Notes under the pieces: model-generated
What the model saw: only the letters and a program-made list of their open reading frames with translations
What the model was told of the DNA's origin: nothing
Database searches by the model: none
NCBI RefSeq assembly: GCF_000582685.1
Contig: NZ_KK073768.1
Span: forward strand, 1,066,790 to 1,111,155
Length of the DNA: 44,366 nt
Reading direction: 5' to 3'
Source of the DNA: [Scytonema hofmanni] UTEX 2349
GTDB taxonomy: Bacteria > Cyanobacteriota > Cyanobacteriia > Cyanobacteriales > Nostocaceae
Part shown: piece after piece, positions 25,336 through 33,053 of the stretch
Position numbering within the stretch: position 1 is the stretch's first letter
Layout of the letters: each line of letters starts with the position of its first letter
Made by a program: the position numbers and the translations under genes

Positions 25336-25340
25336 ATTAT

Positions 25341-26144
25341 TTACAAAAACTTTACCTCTTCAGTGTCTGGTGCATCATAAGAAACTCTAAATTTATCTGA
25401 GGTTTTTACCTCGGCATTTGTTTGTTGAGACATGATTCCCAGACTGCTCTGCATTTCCTGCATCTGCAACATCATTTCTCTAAGTTGTTTTTGCAACATC
25501 TCAAAATCCGATGCTGTTGGTGTGCTTTTATCTACAACAACAGGGGTAGGAATTTCTTCGGTGCTGTTTGTGTTTGTTTGAGTGTAACCCAGGAAAGTTT
25601 GAGCAGAAGCAAAGCCAGAAGCCGCAGTCACAGTTCTAGTGGTTGCAATTCTTGGCACAGTATTTATCGGCTGTTGGTATGACGCTGTAGTTTGGGCTAC
25701 AACAGGTTTAATTACGGTTGCGCTCAATAAGTTTGAATTTACTGTTTGCTCAAAAGGCACTTCATCATCCAAAAAAGTGGTGAGTCCAGAAACTTGTAAT
25801 CGAGACTCAGACACTTTAAATTCTTGAAGTTGTGCTTCCTTTTGTTCTAAGCGCTTTTCTAAGCCAGACAATTCCTGCTGAAATTTCGCTGACTTTCGAG
25901 CAGAATACTGCCACCCACAGACTGCCATCGTGAAAATACCGACTCCGACGCTGATTGCTGTTGCTAATACTACGTAGGGGGCAGCAATATCTCGAATTTT
26001 GCCATCGAAAATAGCTTCTTCTTGAAATTTGATGGCTGTTTGCTTGTCACCTAATGTTGCAAGGGGAAATGACATGGCTGAAAAAACAGTGACAGCAGAG
26101 ACAAGCGACGGGAGGAAAAATTTTTGCAGTGCAGATAGAGTCAT
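25341..26144 (-). CDS. Unknown membrane protein with two spans and coiled coils
   Basis: This 267-aa protein has a hydrophobic segment at about 9-31 (FLPSLVSAVTVFSAMSFPLA, possibly a signal anchor) and a clear second span at about 54-78 (APYVVLATAISVGVGIFTMA). A charged coiled coil follows at about 84-115 (QQELSGLEKRLEQKEAQLQE). Then comes a Ser/Thr/Pro-rich linker, a second coiled coil near 213-240 (FEMLQKQLREMMLQMQEMQS) and an acidic C-terminus. No known domain is seen. It resembles cyanobacterial hypothetical proteins with a cytoplasmic coiled-coil tail. It sits between the lipoprotein and GH5 genes in what looks like the accessory end of the cellulose region. Confidence 0.6.
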   Translation of the reverse strand: MTLSALQKFFLPSLVSAVTVFSAMSFPLATLGDKQTAIKFQEEAIFDGKIRDIAAPYVVLATAISVGVGIFTMAVCGWQYSARKSAKFQQELSGLEKRLEQKEAQLQEFKVSESRLQVSGLTTFLDDEVPFEQTVNSNLLSATVIKPVVAQTTASYQQPINTVPRIATTRTVTAASGFASAQTFLGYTQTNTNSTEEIPTPVVVDKSTPTASDFEMLQKQLREMMLQMQEMQSSLGIMSQQTNAEVKTSDKFRVSYDAPDTEEVKFL

Positions 26145-26420
26145 ATTTAAAAGATGAGTCGGTTGTCAAAAAAAAGACAATGCGTAAAATCCAACCAGGC
26201 TAATTGCCGCTGGTATAATTTAGATATTTAATATAGATGCACCTGATTTTCTCAGCACAAGAAACTTGTGTATCAAAAATGCTAAGTTAGTTAGCATTTT
26301 TGATTGTCAACTAAAAGGTACCAAAAATCAAGACCTGATGTTACAAAAGTATTACTACTTACGAAAATATTCTGTCTTTTTTTTGTGAGCAAAAAATTAC
26401 TCTTTAGCTATTTATTCATT

Positions 26421-26831
26421 AGGACTTACGCATTGACATAGGAGTAAAAATTAATTATGCGTTGCCCGAAATCCTTGTAGAGACGTTCCGACGGAACGTC
26501 TTTACGTCTTTTCTACCAGATGTCTATTGACATAAATTTGATCGTATGAATAAACGCTGGTGGAGGTTTGAGCGTTGGTGCTACCATCTTGTGCTTACGC
26601 ATTGACATAAATTTGATCGTATGAATAAACCCTTACTTGATTTGCATTGCTCAGAAGTTAACTATGAATGAGCTTTCGTTCTGTATTTAGAATGGGTGTA
26701 AGCACGATCAAATTATGCAGTTTTAGAATAGAGATGGAAAAAATTGCCACTATTGTGGTCAATTTAATCAAGAAGACTGAGTTTAGTGCCCTGATGCACG
26801 TAAGTGTCTCAAAGTAAAGTGCGTAAGTCCT
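26421..26831. mobile_element. 411-bp family B inverted-repeat element upstream of GH5
   Basis: Terminal repeats aggacttacgca (26421-26432) and tgcgtaagtcct (26820-26831) have the same ends as the 91-bp element at 4844. Flanks attcatt (26414-26420) and attcatg (26832-26838) match at 6 of 7 positions, consistent with a 7-bp target duplication. It contains the palindrome at 26477-26505 (gtagagacgttccg and complement) and two identical 30-bp direct repeats (26526-26555 and 26601-26630, attgacataaatttgatcgt...). No open frame of note is seen. Its right end overlaps the longest GH5 frame, so GH5 translation probably starts just downstream. The remaining sequence 26145-26420 has no gene. Confidence 0.65.
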
Positions 26832-26845
26832 ATTCATGTAAAAAT

Positions 26846-28591
26846 ATGTATAAGCGCTACACCCGTTTTCATAAACGCGGTAAATTGAGGCTTTACAAGC
26901 AATTACTTATATTTTTAATAACTTTAATAATTTTCCTGGGGGGGATTTTGACAAAATTGCCCTTATCTATTGAGTCAAATATGGCGATCGCGTCCTCCCG
27001 TGCCGAAGGTATCGCGTCCTCCCGTGCCGAAGGTATCGCGTCCTCCCGTGCCGCAGGTATCGCGTCCTCGCGTGCCGCAGGTATCGCGTCCTCGCGTGCC
27101 GTTTTAGCAGCGTCTCCGACAGGAGAAGGCATCGGTGCTAAAACAATACAACTACCACTTTCCACTCGTGGTGGTAAAATCGTTGATGCCAAAGGTAAAA
27201 GGGTTTTACTTAAAGGTGTCAATTGGTTTGGTATAGAAACAAACACACACGCTCCTCATGGGTTGTGGAAGCGAGATTATAAAGAAATGCTGGCGCAGAT
27301 TAAACAGCTCGGTTACAACTTCATTCGCTTACCTTATTCTGTGCAAGCATTGCGAAGTAGTAATGTAAGTGGGATTGATTTTAACATTGGCAGCAATAAA
27401 GAACTCGAAGCCAAAACGCCTTTGGAGGTAATGGACTTAATTATTCAAGAGTGCGATCGCCAGGGATTATTAATTCTACTTGACAGCCACCGCCTCAATG
27501 ATGAACGTATTCCCGAATTGTGGTATGGGGATGGCTTTAGCGAAGCTGATTGGATTAATACGTGGATCAAGTTAGCAATTAGATATAAAAATCAAGCTAA
27601 CGTCATCGGTGCAGACCTAAAAAATGAACCTCACGGCAAAGCTAGCTGGGGTACTAACAAAATACTCACTGACTGGCGACTTGCCGCAGAACGTGTAGGC
27701 AATGCTATTCTCAATGTTAACCCCAACTGGCTGATTGTAGTCCAAGGGGTAGAAAATAATGTTCCTGGTCAAAAGCTCAAGAATTATTGGCACGGAGGCA
27801 ACCTAGAAGGCGTCAAAGACTACCCAGTAAGGTTATCTCGTCGTGACAAGCTAGTTTATTCAGCGCACGAGTACGGTCCTGGGGTGTATAACCAGCCCTA
27901 TTTTTCTCAAAAGAACTTTCCCAAAAATTTGAGCGATACCCTTGGCAGGCGATTACGCGAACGCTGGCAAACAGGATTTTACTATATTTCTAGGCAGAAT
28001 ATTGCCCCAATACTAATTGGCGAATTTGGTGGTCGGCTTTCAGATACAATTTCCCCTGAAGGAATTTGGCAAACCAAGTTTGTAAAATACATCCGTGAGA
28101 AAAAGTTGAGCTTTGCTTACTGGAGTTGGAATCCAAATAGTGCTGATACCGGCGGTATCCTGAAAGACGATTGGCAAAGTGTTGATATACCAAAACAGCA
28201 ATTACTATCCCAATTGCTTGATGTAGAGACGCGAAATTTCGCGTCTCTACCTCGTCTGATCGCGTCTCGACCTCCATCCGTCCAATTGAAAGCTCATAGT
28301 GATATTTACTCAAATTGGGAAACGGGATTTTGTGTCAGCTTCAAAATTAAGAATTCTAGTAGTAGCAAGGTTGATAATTGGCAGTTGAAATTTCAGATGA
28401 AACAAGCTGCCATCAATAATTCTTGGAACGCTAATTTCAAACAACGAGATTTCGAGTTTACTGCGACTCCTTTAGATTGGGGAAGGATAATTGAACCTAA
28501 TCAAGTTAGAGATATCGGCTTTTGTGCTAACAAACAAGGAAACGATTATCAACCAACACAAATAGAAATAAAAAACTCCACCCCCAATTAA
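26846..28591 (+). CDS. GH5 endo-glucanase with N-terminal anchor and C-terminal cellulose-binding-like domain
   Basis: The 581-aa form starts at ATG 26846. The frame is open back to a GTG at 26804, but that part is family B element DNA; residue numbers here use the GTG form. A hydrophobic anchor (LLIFLITLIIFLGGIL) is followed by an 8-residue tandem repeat IASSRA(E/A)G x5 (about 62-99), then a GH5 barrel: GVNWFGIETNTH, acid/base Glu275 (LKNEPHG), His355/Tyr357 (YSAHEYGPG), nucleophile Glu407 (LIGEFGG) and YWSWNPNSADTGG. Residues 474-482 (VETRNFASL) in the linker are encoded exactly by a 28-bp palindromic repeat. The last about 100 residues (SNWETGFCVSFKIKNSSSSK, NSWNANF) look like a CBM2-type cellulose-binding domain. 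It likely trims the glucan made by the adjacent cluster. Confidence 0.85.
   Translation: MYKRYTRFHKRGKLRLYKQLLIFLITLIIFLGGILTKLPLSIESNMAIASSRAEGIASSRAEGIASSRAAGIASSRAAGIASSRAVLAASPTGEGIGAKTIQLPLSTRGGKIVDAKGKRVLLKGVNWFGIETNTHAPHGLWKRDYKEMLAQIKQLGYNFIRLPYSVQALRSSNVSGIDFNIGSNKELEAKTPLEVMDLIIQECDRQGLLILLDSHRLNDERIPELWYGDGFSEADWINTWIKLAIRYKNQANVIGADLKNEPHGKASWGTNKILTDWRLAAERVGNAILNVNPNWLIVVQGVENNVPGQKLKNYWHGGNLEGVKDYPVRLSRRDKLVYSAHEYGPGVYNQPYFSQKNFPKNLSDTLGRRLRERWQTGFYYISRQNIAPILIGEFGGRLSDTISPEGIWQTKFVKYIREKKLSFAYWSWNPNSADTGGILKDDWQSVDIPKQQLLSQLLDVETRNFASLPRLIASRPPSVQLKAHSDIYSNWETGFCVSFKIKNSSSSKVDNWQLKFQMKQAAINNSWNANFKQRDFEFTATPLDWGRIIEPNQVRDIGFCANKQGNDYQPTQIEIKNSTPN
26987..27100. repeat. 24-bp in-frame tandem repeat in the GH5 gene
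   Basis: There are 4.75 units of atcgcgtcctcccgtgccga... with few substitutions. Being a multiple of three, they add IASSRAxG octapeptides between the membrane anchor and catalytic domain. Copy number probably varies between strains. Confidence 0.9.
28223..28250. repeat. gtagagacgcga palindrome inside the GH5 coding sequence
   Basis: This is a perfect 28-bp palindrome identical to 18294-18321. It begins exactly at codon 474 and reads through in frame in the linker before the binding domain. A further cgcgtctcga lies at 28260. Confidence 0.9.
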
Positions 28592-28770
28592 ATTAAGTTT
28601 TTGGGCATGGGGAATGGGGCAATGGGCATGGGGCATGGGGCATAGGGCATGGGGCATGGAAAGAATCGTATTTAGGGCTTGCACTTGCTTTATTGAATTT
28701 CTTTAATTGTCAATGCCCATTGCCCATTGCCCATTGCCCCATTCCCCATGCCCATTAGCCCAACTTTCTT
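28592..28770. terminator. Inverted repeat arrays between convergent GH5 and rpoC2
   Basis: ggcatggggaatggggcaat-type repeats (about 28604-28660) face complementary caatgcccattgcccattgc-type repeats (about 28711-28755). They can pair into a long stem. The position between convergent genes suits bidirectional termination. Confidence 0.6.
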
Positions 28771-31700
28771 TTAGATTTCCTCGTCGAAATCGTCCTCTTC
28801 TTCGTCTTCCTCGTCTTCCTCGAAATCATCTTCCTCAACAAGGTCGTTGACTTCATCAGCAATCATCAACTCATCCTCATCATCTAAGATTGACGGTGGC
28901 TCTTTACGTCTGGCGCCAAATCCGGATTCTGCAAGACCAGGAGAATCCAAATTGTAAGCGCGAGCTGTGCGATCGTCTAACACCATATCCATTGGGTCAT
29001 CGGCTTCATCCAAGACACTAGTGTTCTCTACGCTTCCATAGTCTTCAACTATACCCGTCTCTTCATAGGCGTTATACCCAGTACCGGCAGGAATCAATCG
29101 ACCGATAATCACGTTTTCTTTCAAACCGCGCAACCAGTCAGACTTACCTTCAATTGCCGCTTCTGTCAAGACCCGCGTTGTTTCTTGGAATGATGCAGCG
29201 GAGATGAAGCTGTCGGTATTTAATGATGCTTTGGTAATCCCCAATAATACTGGGGTATATTGCGCCCTGGCACCACCGGTGATTGACATCGCTTCATTCA
29301 CCTGCTCAATTTGCCGCAGTTCTACCAACTCTCCGGGTAACATGGTTGTGTCACCACCATCATCTACGCGCACCTTGGCGGTCATCTGGCGCACAATCAC
29401 TTCAATGTGCTTGTCGGCAATATCAATACCTTGAGATTGATACACCATCTGCACTTCATTCACCAAGAAAGTCTGTACCTTCTGCAAGGCAAGAGAAGCA
29501 CAAGCATATATCCCGTCCTCAGAACCAAGACTAAAGAATACCTCCAAAATTTCGTGCGGATTGGCAGGACCATCACTTAACGGCTCCCCTGCTGCCACCA
29601 TCGCTCCATCTGTCAGCACCAAATTTTGTCCAGGTCCTAAGGGGTAATCAGTGACAACACCATTTGGTTCAACGACTTTAGCGGCGATCGCTTCATCACC
29701 ATCACCATATACCACCTTTACTTCCCCTGCTCGTTTTGCCAAAATACAAGCTTCTTTTGGCTTACGCGCTTCTAGCAGTTCCTCAATTCTTGGCAAACCT
29801 TGAATAATGTCTCCAGTCTTGGCGCGTTCAAACACCAACAACACCAAATTATCACCCCGTTGCACTAAATCCCCATCTTCTATTTGTAATACCGCACCCG
29901 GTGAGACTCGATAAGGACGACCAATGCGAATGGACAGAGTGTAAGAGGGGGAAGGGGCAAGGGAGGAGGCAGGGGAGGCAGGGGAGGCAGGGGAGGCAGG
30001 GGAGGCAGGGGAAGAGAGGAGGTTTGCTCCCTTATCTGCCTCATCCCCCACTCCCTTCTTCACATCCAGGACTTGCCCAGACAAGGGAGCAAATACACCT
30101 GGGGCAATTTCTGAACCCTCTACCAACAAGTCGCCCTTTTTCACCTTCGGCGCAGTGGCAGTGTTCACCGTCACCACGTCCGTGTGACGCAACACCAAAC
30201 AGCGACGGACTGTTTCGCTTCCTTTCTGCACTCCCCGAACAATACCCCCCTCTTTACAGAGAATTTGGGTACGGGCAACTACAGCACCAGGAGCGATGGT
30301 TTGCAATGCTTCTACTTCTAAACTGGTAGTTGTGCTACCTTGAGTTGCATCGGCGGTAATGTCGCGACGCACGATCAAGGATTCCAAAATCACCAATTGC
30401 AAACGAGAAGTTTCCGAACCTTCACCATCACTCAACAACTCAATATCTGCTGCTAATGGGGAAGCGTTGTGGTCGGCATCACCTTCAGTCTCAATTTCCA
30501 AGACTAGTTGCGTCCGCAGCAACTCGACACCTTCCACCGACTTAACCCGTTCAGAATCTTTATAAGGCAGTCGTTGCACGGCACGCAACTCAATACTGCG
30601 TCCGGTTTGTTGACTAACTGATGTTGTTGAGGGTACATCTGGAGTATTCGGCACGGCGAACTCATCCACCGGACGACTCAACAGGGCTGGACCTTCTGGG
30701 GATTCTATATATTGGATGTAGCGCAATTCGCTGACGACTTGCCCCAATAATTCATTACCGGGTTGAACAAAGGTATTATCTAGCCCGATGACGGTTTCTG
30801 GGTCGTCCACCATTAGGAGTTCTCCGGGCTTAATGACGACTTCTCTCAAGATGTCGTTTTTCTGGGTGACTTCAACGACGCCGTTGTTTTGACAGAATAT
30901 ATCTTTAACAACTTCGGTGCCAGCCTCCACATACTGACCGTCTTCCACCATCAGCAGGGATATATCTTTATTTACTTCATGGGTTTCTTCGGGAATCCAC
31001 AATAATGTGCCTCCCTGGACTACCTCATAACCCAGCTTTGCTTTGCCTTTTTTCTGGACTTCCACACCGGCGTATTTCAGCAAGCCACCTGTGTTGGTGC
31101 GATAGCGATCGTCAATTAACTCGGCTACCACTTGACCATTCTGCACCTTTGTGCCTGGAGTTGCCCGCAAGTTAAAGACTTGGTTGTGAGTAGTGGAAAT
31201 CAGGTAATTATTGCGACCTTGGGAACTTTGCACCGTCACGGTTGCTTGGTCTAAAACCACACTAGCGGTGATAATCTCAATTTCCCTAGTACTCTTACCC
31301 ACTTGGGCTTCGGGTAAGCGGACTATACCACCATGTAAGGTAGTTAACTTGGTTTCTGCCAAGACGCCGTTTGTTTCAATGGCATCACCATTATTCACCA
31401 CCAATTCGGCTCCTGGTGGCAAGTTATATACTTCCCCAGACAAAATCCAAATCAAACCACCACGGGCTGCTGTGGTGGTTGTGTTGCCCTGACGGTCTGT
31501 TTTTTGTTCTGGTACCACTTCGGCAAACTGCACTTCTCCTGCCAAATCTGAGGCGACATCTTTGACGGCTTTCTCGGTATTTGCACGAGTTGTCCTGCCA
31601 CCTAATGCTACCTCTGCCAGCAACTGACCTTGCTTGACTTGCTGTCCATCCACTATATATAGTGTGGAACCTTGAGTCACGGCAATTTCAATTAGTGAAG

Positions 31701-32898
31701 AACTTTTTCCCTTATCGGCACCTTCTAGGGTTATGACACCGTTTGCCTCCACAAACAGCGAATCTTCCCCGTGTCGAGTGCGATATGCTCTGGTTTTCAG
31801 CTTGCGGGGCAGACGAATGATACCATCTTTTTCGGCACGGACTTGTTTTGCCACTTCCCCGGTGAATACACCACCAGTGTGGAAAGTCCGCATTGTTAGC
31901 TGGGTACCGGGTTCGCCGATACTTTGAGCGGCAATAATACCTACTGCTTCACCCAAATCTACCATCTTGGCGTGTGCTAAACTCCAGCCATAACAGTGTT
32001 GGCAAACCGAACGTGCTGCTTCACAAGTTAAAGGCGATCGCACTACCACCGATTGCACACCGCTTTTTTGAATTTCCTGAGCTAATTCGTTACTAATTGG
32101 GGTGTTGCGGGGGGCAATAACTTTTTTAGTGGTGGGATGAATTACATCTTCCCCCACTACCCGTCCCATCAAGCGGGTGCCGATGGGAATCAGAACTTTG
32201 CCACCTTCTGTCATTGACCCTAGAGTGAGTCCCCGCGATGTGCCGCAGTCAAATTCGCGGATAATTACATCTTGGGATACATCCACCAAACGTCTGGTTA
32301 AATATCCAGAGTCGGCAGTACGTAGCGCGGTATCTACCAACCCCTTGCGGGCGCCATAAGAAGAAATAATATATTCAGTAACAGTCAATCCTTCGCGGAA
32401 GTTGGTTTTGATGGGCAAGTCGATAATTTCCCCTTGGGGATCTGCCATCAATCCGCGCATCCCCACCAATTGGCGCACCTGGGAGATGTTACCCCGCGCA
32501 CCAGAAAACGCCATCATATATACTGAGTTGAGCGGGTTAGTACTCTTAAAGTGCTTCACCACTTCATCTTTGAGCGCTTCTGATGTACTATTCCAAGTAT
32601 CAATTACTTTTTGGAAACGCTCAACTTCCGTAATTTCACCCCGTTGATAGCGTTCTTCAGTGGAGCGAATTTCTTCTTCTGCGGCTTCGAGGAGCGATCG
32701 CTTGCTAGGCGGCACCATCAAGTCATCTACACTAATGGAAACCCCGGCTTTGGTGGCATAGCGAAAGCCTAAATCTTTTAACTTATCCGCCATCACCGCC
32801 GTCCGCGCCGTGCCACAATTGGTGAACGCCCAAGAAATTAAATTTCTCAGTTGACCCTTGTCAACAATGCGATTGCGAAAAATTAGTTTTTCTGTCAT
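28771..32898 (-). CDS. rpoC2: RNA polymerase beta' subunit, C-terminal part (RpoC2, cyanobacterial split form)
   Basis: This 1375-aa protein is the second half of beta', beginning TEKLIFRNRIVDKGQLRNLI. It has the trigger-loop region MMAFSGARGNISQVRQLVGM and the zinc-site cysteines in CEAARSVCQHCYGW. The QSIGEPGTQLTMRTFHTGGV segment and the long cyanobacterial insertion of sandwich-barrel repeats follow. The C-terminus is very acidic. At about residues 964-980 there is a run of SPA repeats (SSPASPASPASPASPASS), encoded by a 9-bp tandem repeat of intergenic type that is unlikely to be ancestral. The gene is otherwise intact. It is last of rpoB-rpoC1-rpoC2, separated from rpoC1 by a 155-bp repeat-filled gap. 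Confidence 0.98.
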   Translation of the reverse strand: MTEKLIFRNRIVDKGQLRNLISWAFTNCGTARTAVMADKLKDLGFRYATKAGVSISVDDLMVPPSKRSLLEAAEEEIRSTEERYQRGEITEVERFQKVIDTWNSTSEALKDEVVKHFKSTNPLNSVYMMAFSGARGNISQVRQLVGMRGLMADPQGEIIDLPIKTNFREGLTVTEYIISSYGARKGLVDTALRTADSGYLTRRLVDVSQDVIIREFDCGTSRGLTLGSMTEGGKVLIPIGTRLMGRVVGEDVIHPTTKKVIAPRNTPISNELAQEIQKSGVQSVVVRSPLTCEAARSVCQHCYGWSLAHAKMVDLGEAVGIIAAQSIGEPGTQLTMRTFHTGGVFTGEVAKQVRAEKDGIIRLPRKLKTRAYRTRHGEDSLFVEANGVITLEGADKGKSSSLIEIAVTQGSTLYIVDGQQVKQGQLLAEVALGGRTTRANTEKAVKDVASDLAGEVQFAEVVPEQKTDRQGNTTTTAARGGLIWILSGEVYNLPPGAELVVNNGDAIETNGVLAETKLTTLHGGIVRLPEAQVGKSTREIEIITASVVLDQATVTVQSSQGRNNYLISTTHNQVFNLRATPGTKVQNGQVVAELIDDRYRTNTGGLLKYAGVEVQKKGKAKLGYEVVQGGTLLWIPEETHEVNKDISLLMVEDGQYVEAGTEVVKDIFCQNNGVVEVTQKNDILREVVIKPGELLMVDDPETVIGLDNTFVQPGNELLGQVVSELRYIQYIESPEGPALLSRPVDEFAVPNTPDVPSTTSVSQQTGRSIELRAVQRLPYKDSERVKSVEGVELLRTQLVLEIETEGDADHNASPLAADIELLSDGEGSETSRLQLVILESLIVRRDITADATQGSTTTSLEVEALQTIAPGAVVARTQILCKEGGIVRGVQKGSETVRRCLVLRHTDVVTVNTATAPKVKKGDLLVEGSEIAPGVFAPLSGQVLDVKKGVGDEADKGANLLSSPASPASPASPASPASSLAPSPSYTLSIRIGRPYRVSPGAVLQIEDGDLVQRGDNLVLLVFERAKTGDIIQGLPRIEELLEARKPKEACILAKRAGEVKVVYGDGDEAIAAKVVEPNGVVTDYPLGPGQNLVLTDGAMVAAGEPLSDGPANPHEILEVFFSLGSEDGIYACASLALQKVQTFLVNEVQMVYQSQGIDIADKHIEVIVRQMTAKVRVDDGGDTTMLPGELVELRQIEQVNEAMSITGGARAQYTPVLLGITKASLNTDSFISAASFQETTRVLTEAAIEGKSDWLRGLKENVIIGRLIPAGTGYNAYEETGIVEDYGSVENTSVLDEADDPMDMVLDDRTARAYNLDSPGLAESGFGARRKEPPSILDDEDELMIADEVNDLVEEDDFEEDEEDEEEDDFDEEI
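29944..30060. repeat. Intergenic-type repeat in frame inside rpoC2
   Basis: About five copies of the 9-mer aggggaggc (29964-30010) are followed by tttgctcccttatctgcctc (30023-30042). The latter block also occurs beside the G-rich array at 19704. The reading frame is kept, adding roughly 35-40 residues. Confidence 0.8.
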
Positions 32899-33053
32899 TA
32901 GTTAGTTGTTGGTTGATAGTTGTTGGTTGATAATTGTTGGTTGATAGTTGATAGGGGAAAAGTTGATAAGGGAAAAGTTGATAGGGGAAAAGTTGACCAC
33001 CAACCACTAACCACTAACAACTATCCACTAACCACTAACCACTAACAACTCCT
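32899..33053. repeat. Tandem/inverted repeats in the rpoC1-rpoC2 gap
   Basis: gttggttgata and aggggaaaagttgat units repeat several times on the left, with complementary ccactaaccactaacaac units on the right. The transcript can fold into a long hairpin between the two cistrons. Confidence 0.8.

Noticed and set aside
26804..26845. GTG start for the GH5 gene
   Set aside because: These codons lie in the end of a family B inverted-repeat element; the ATG at 26846 is the first start outside the element, though expression from the GTG is not excluded.
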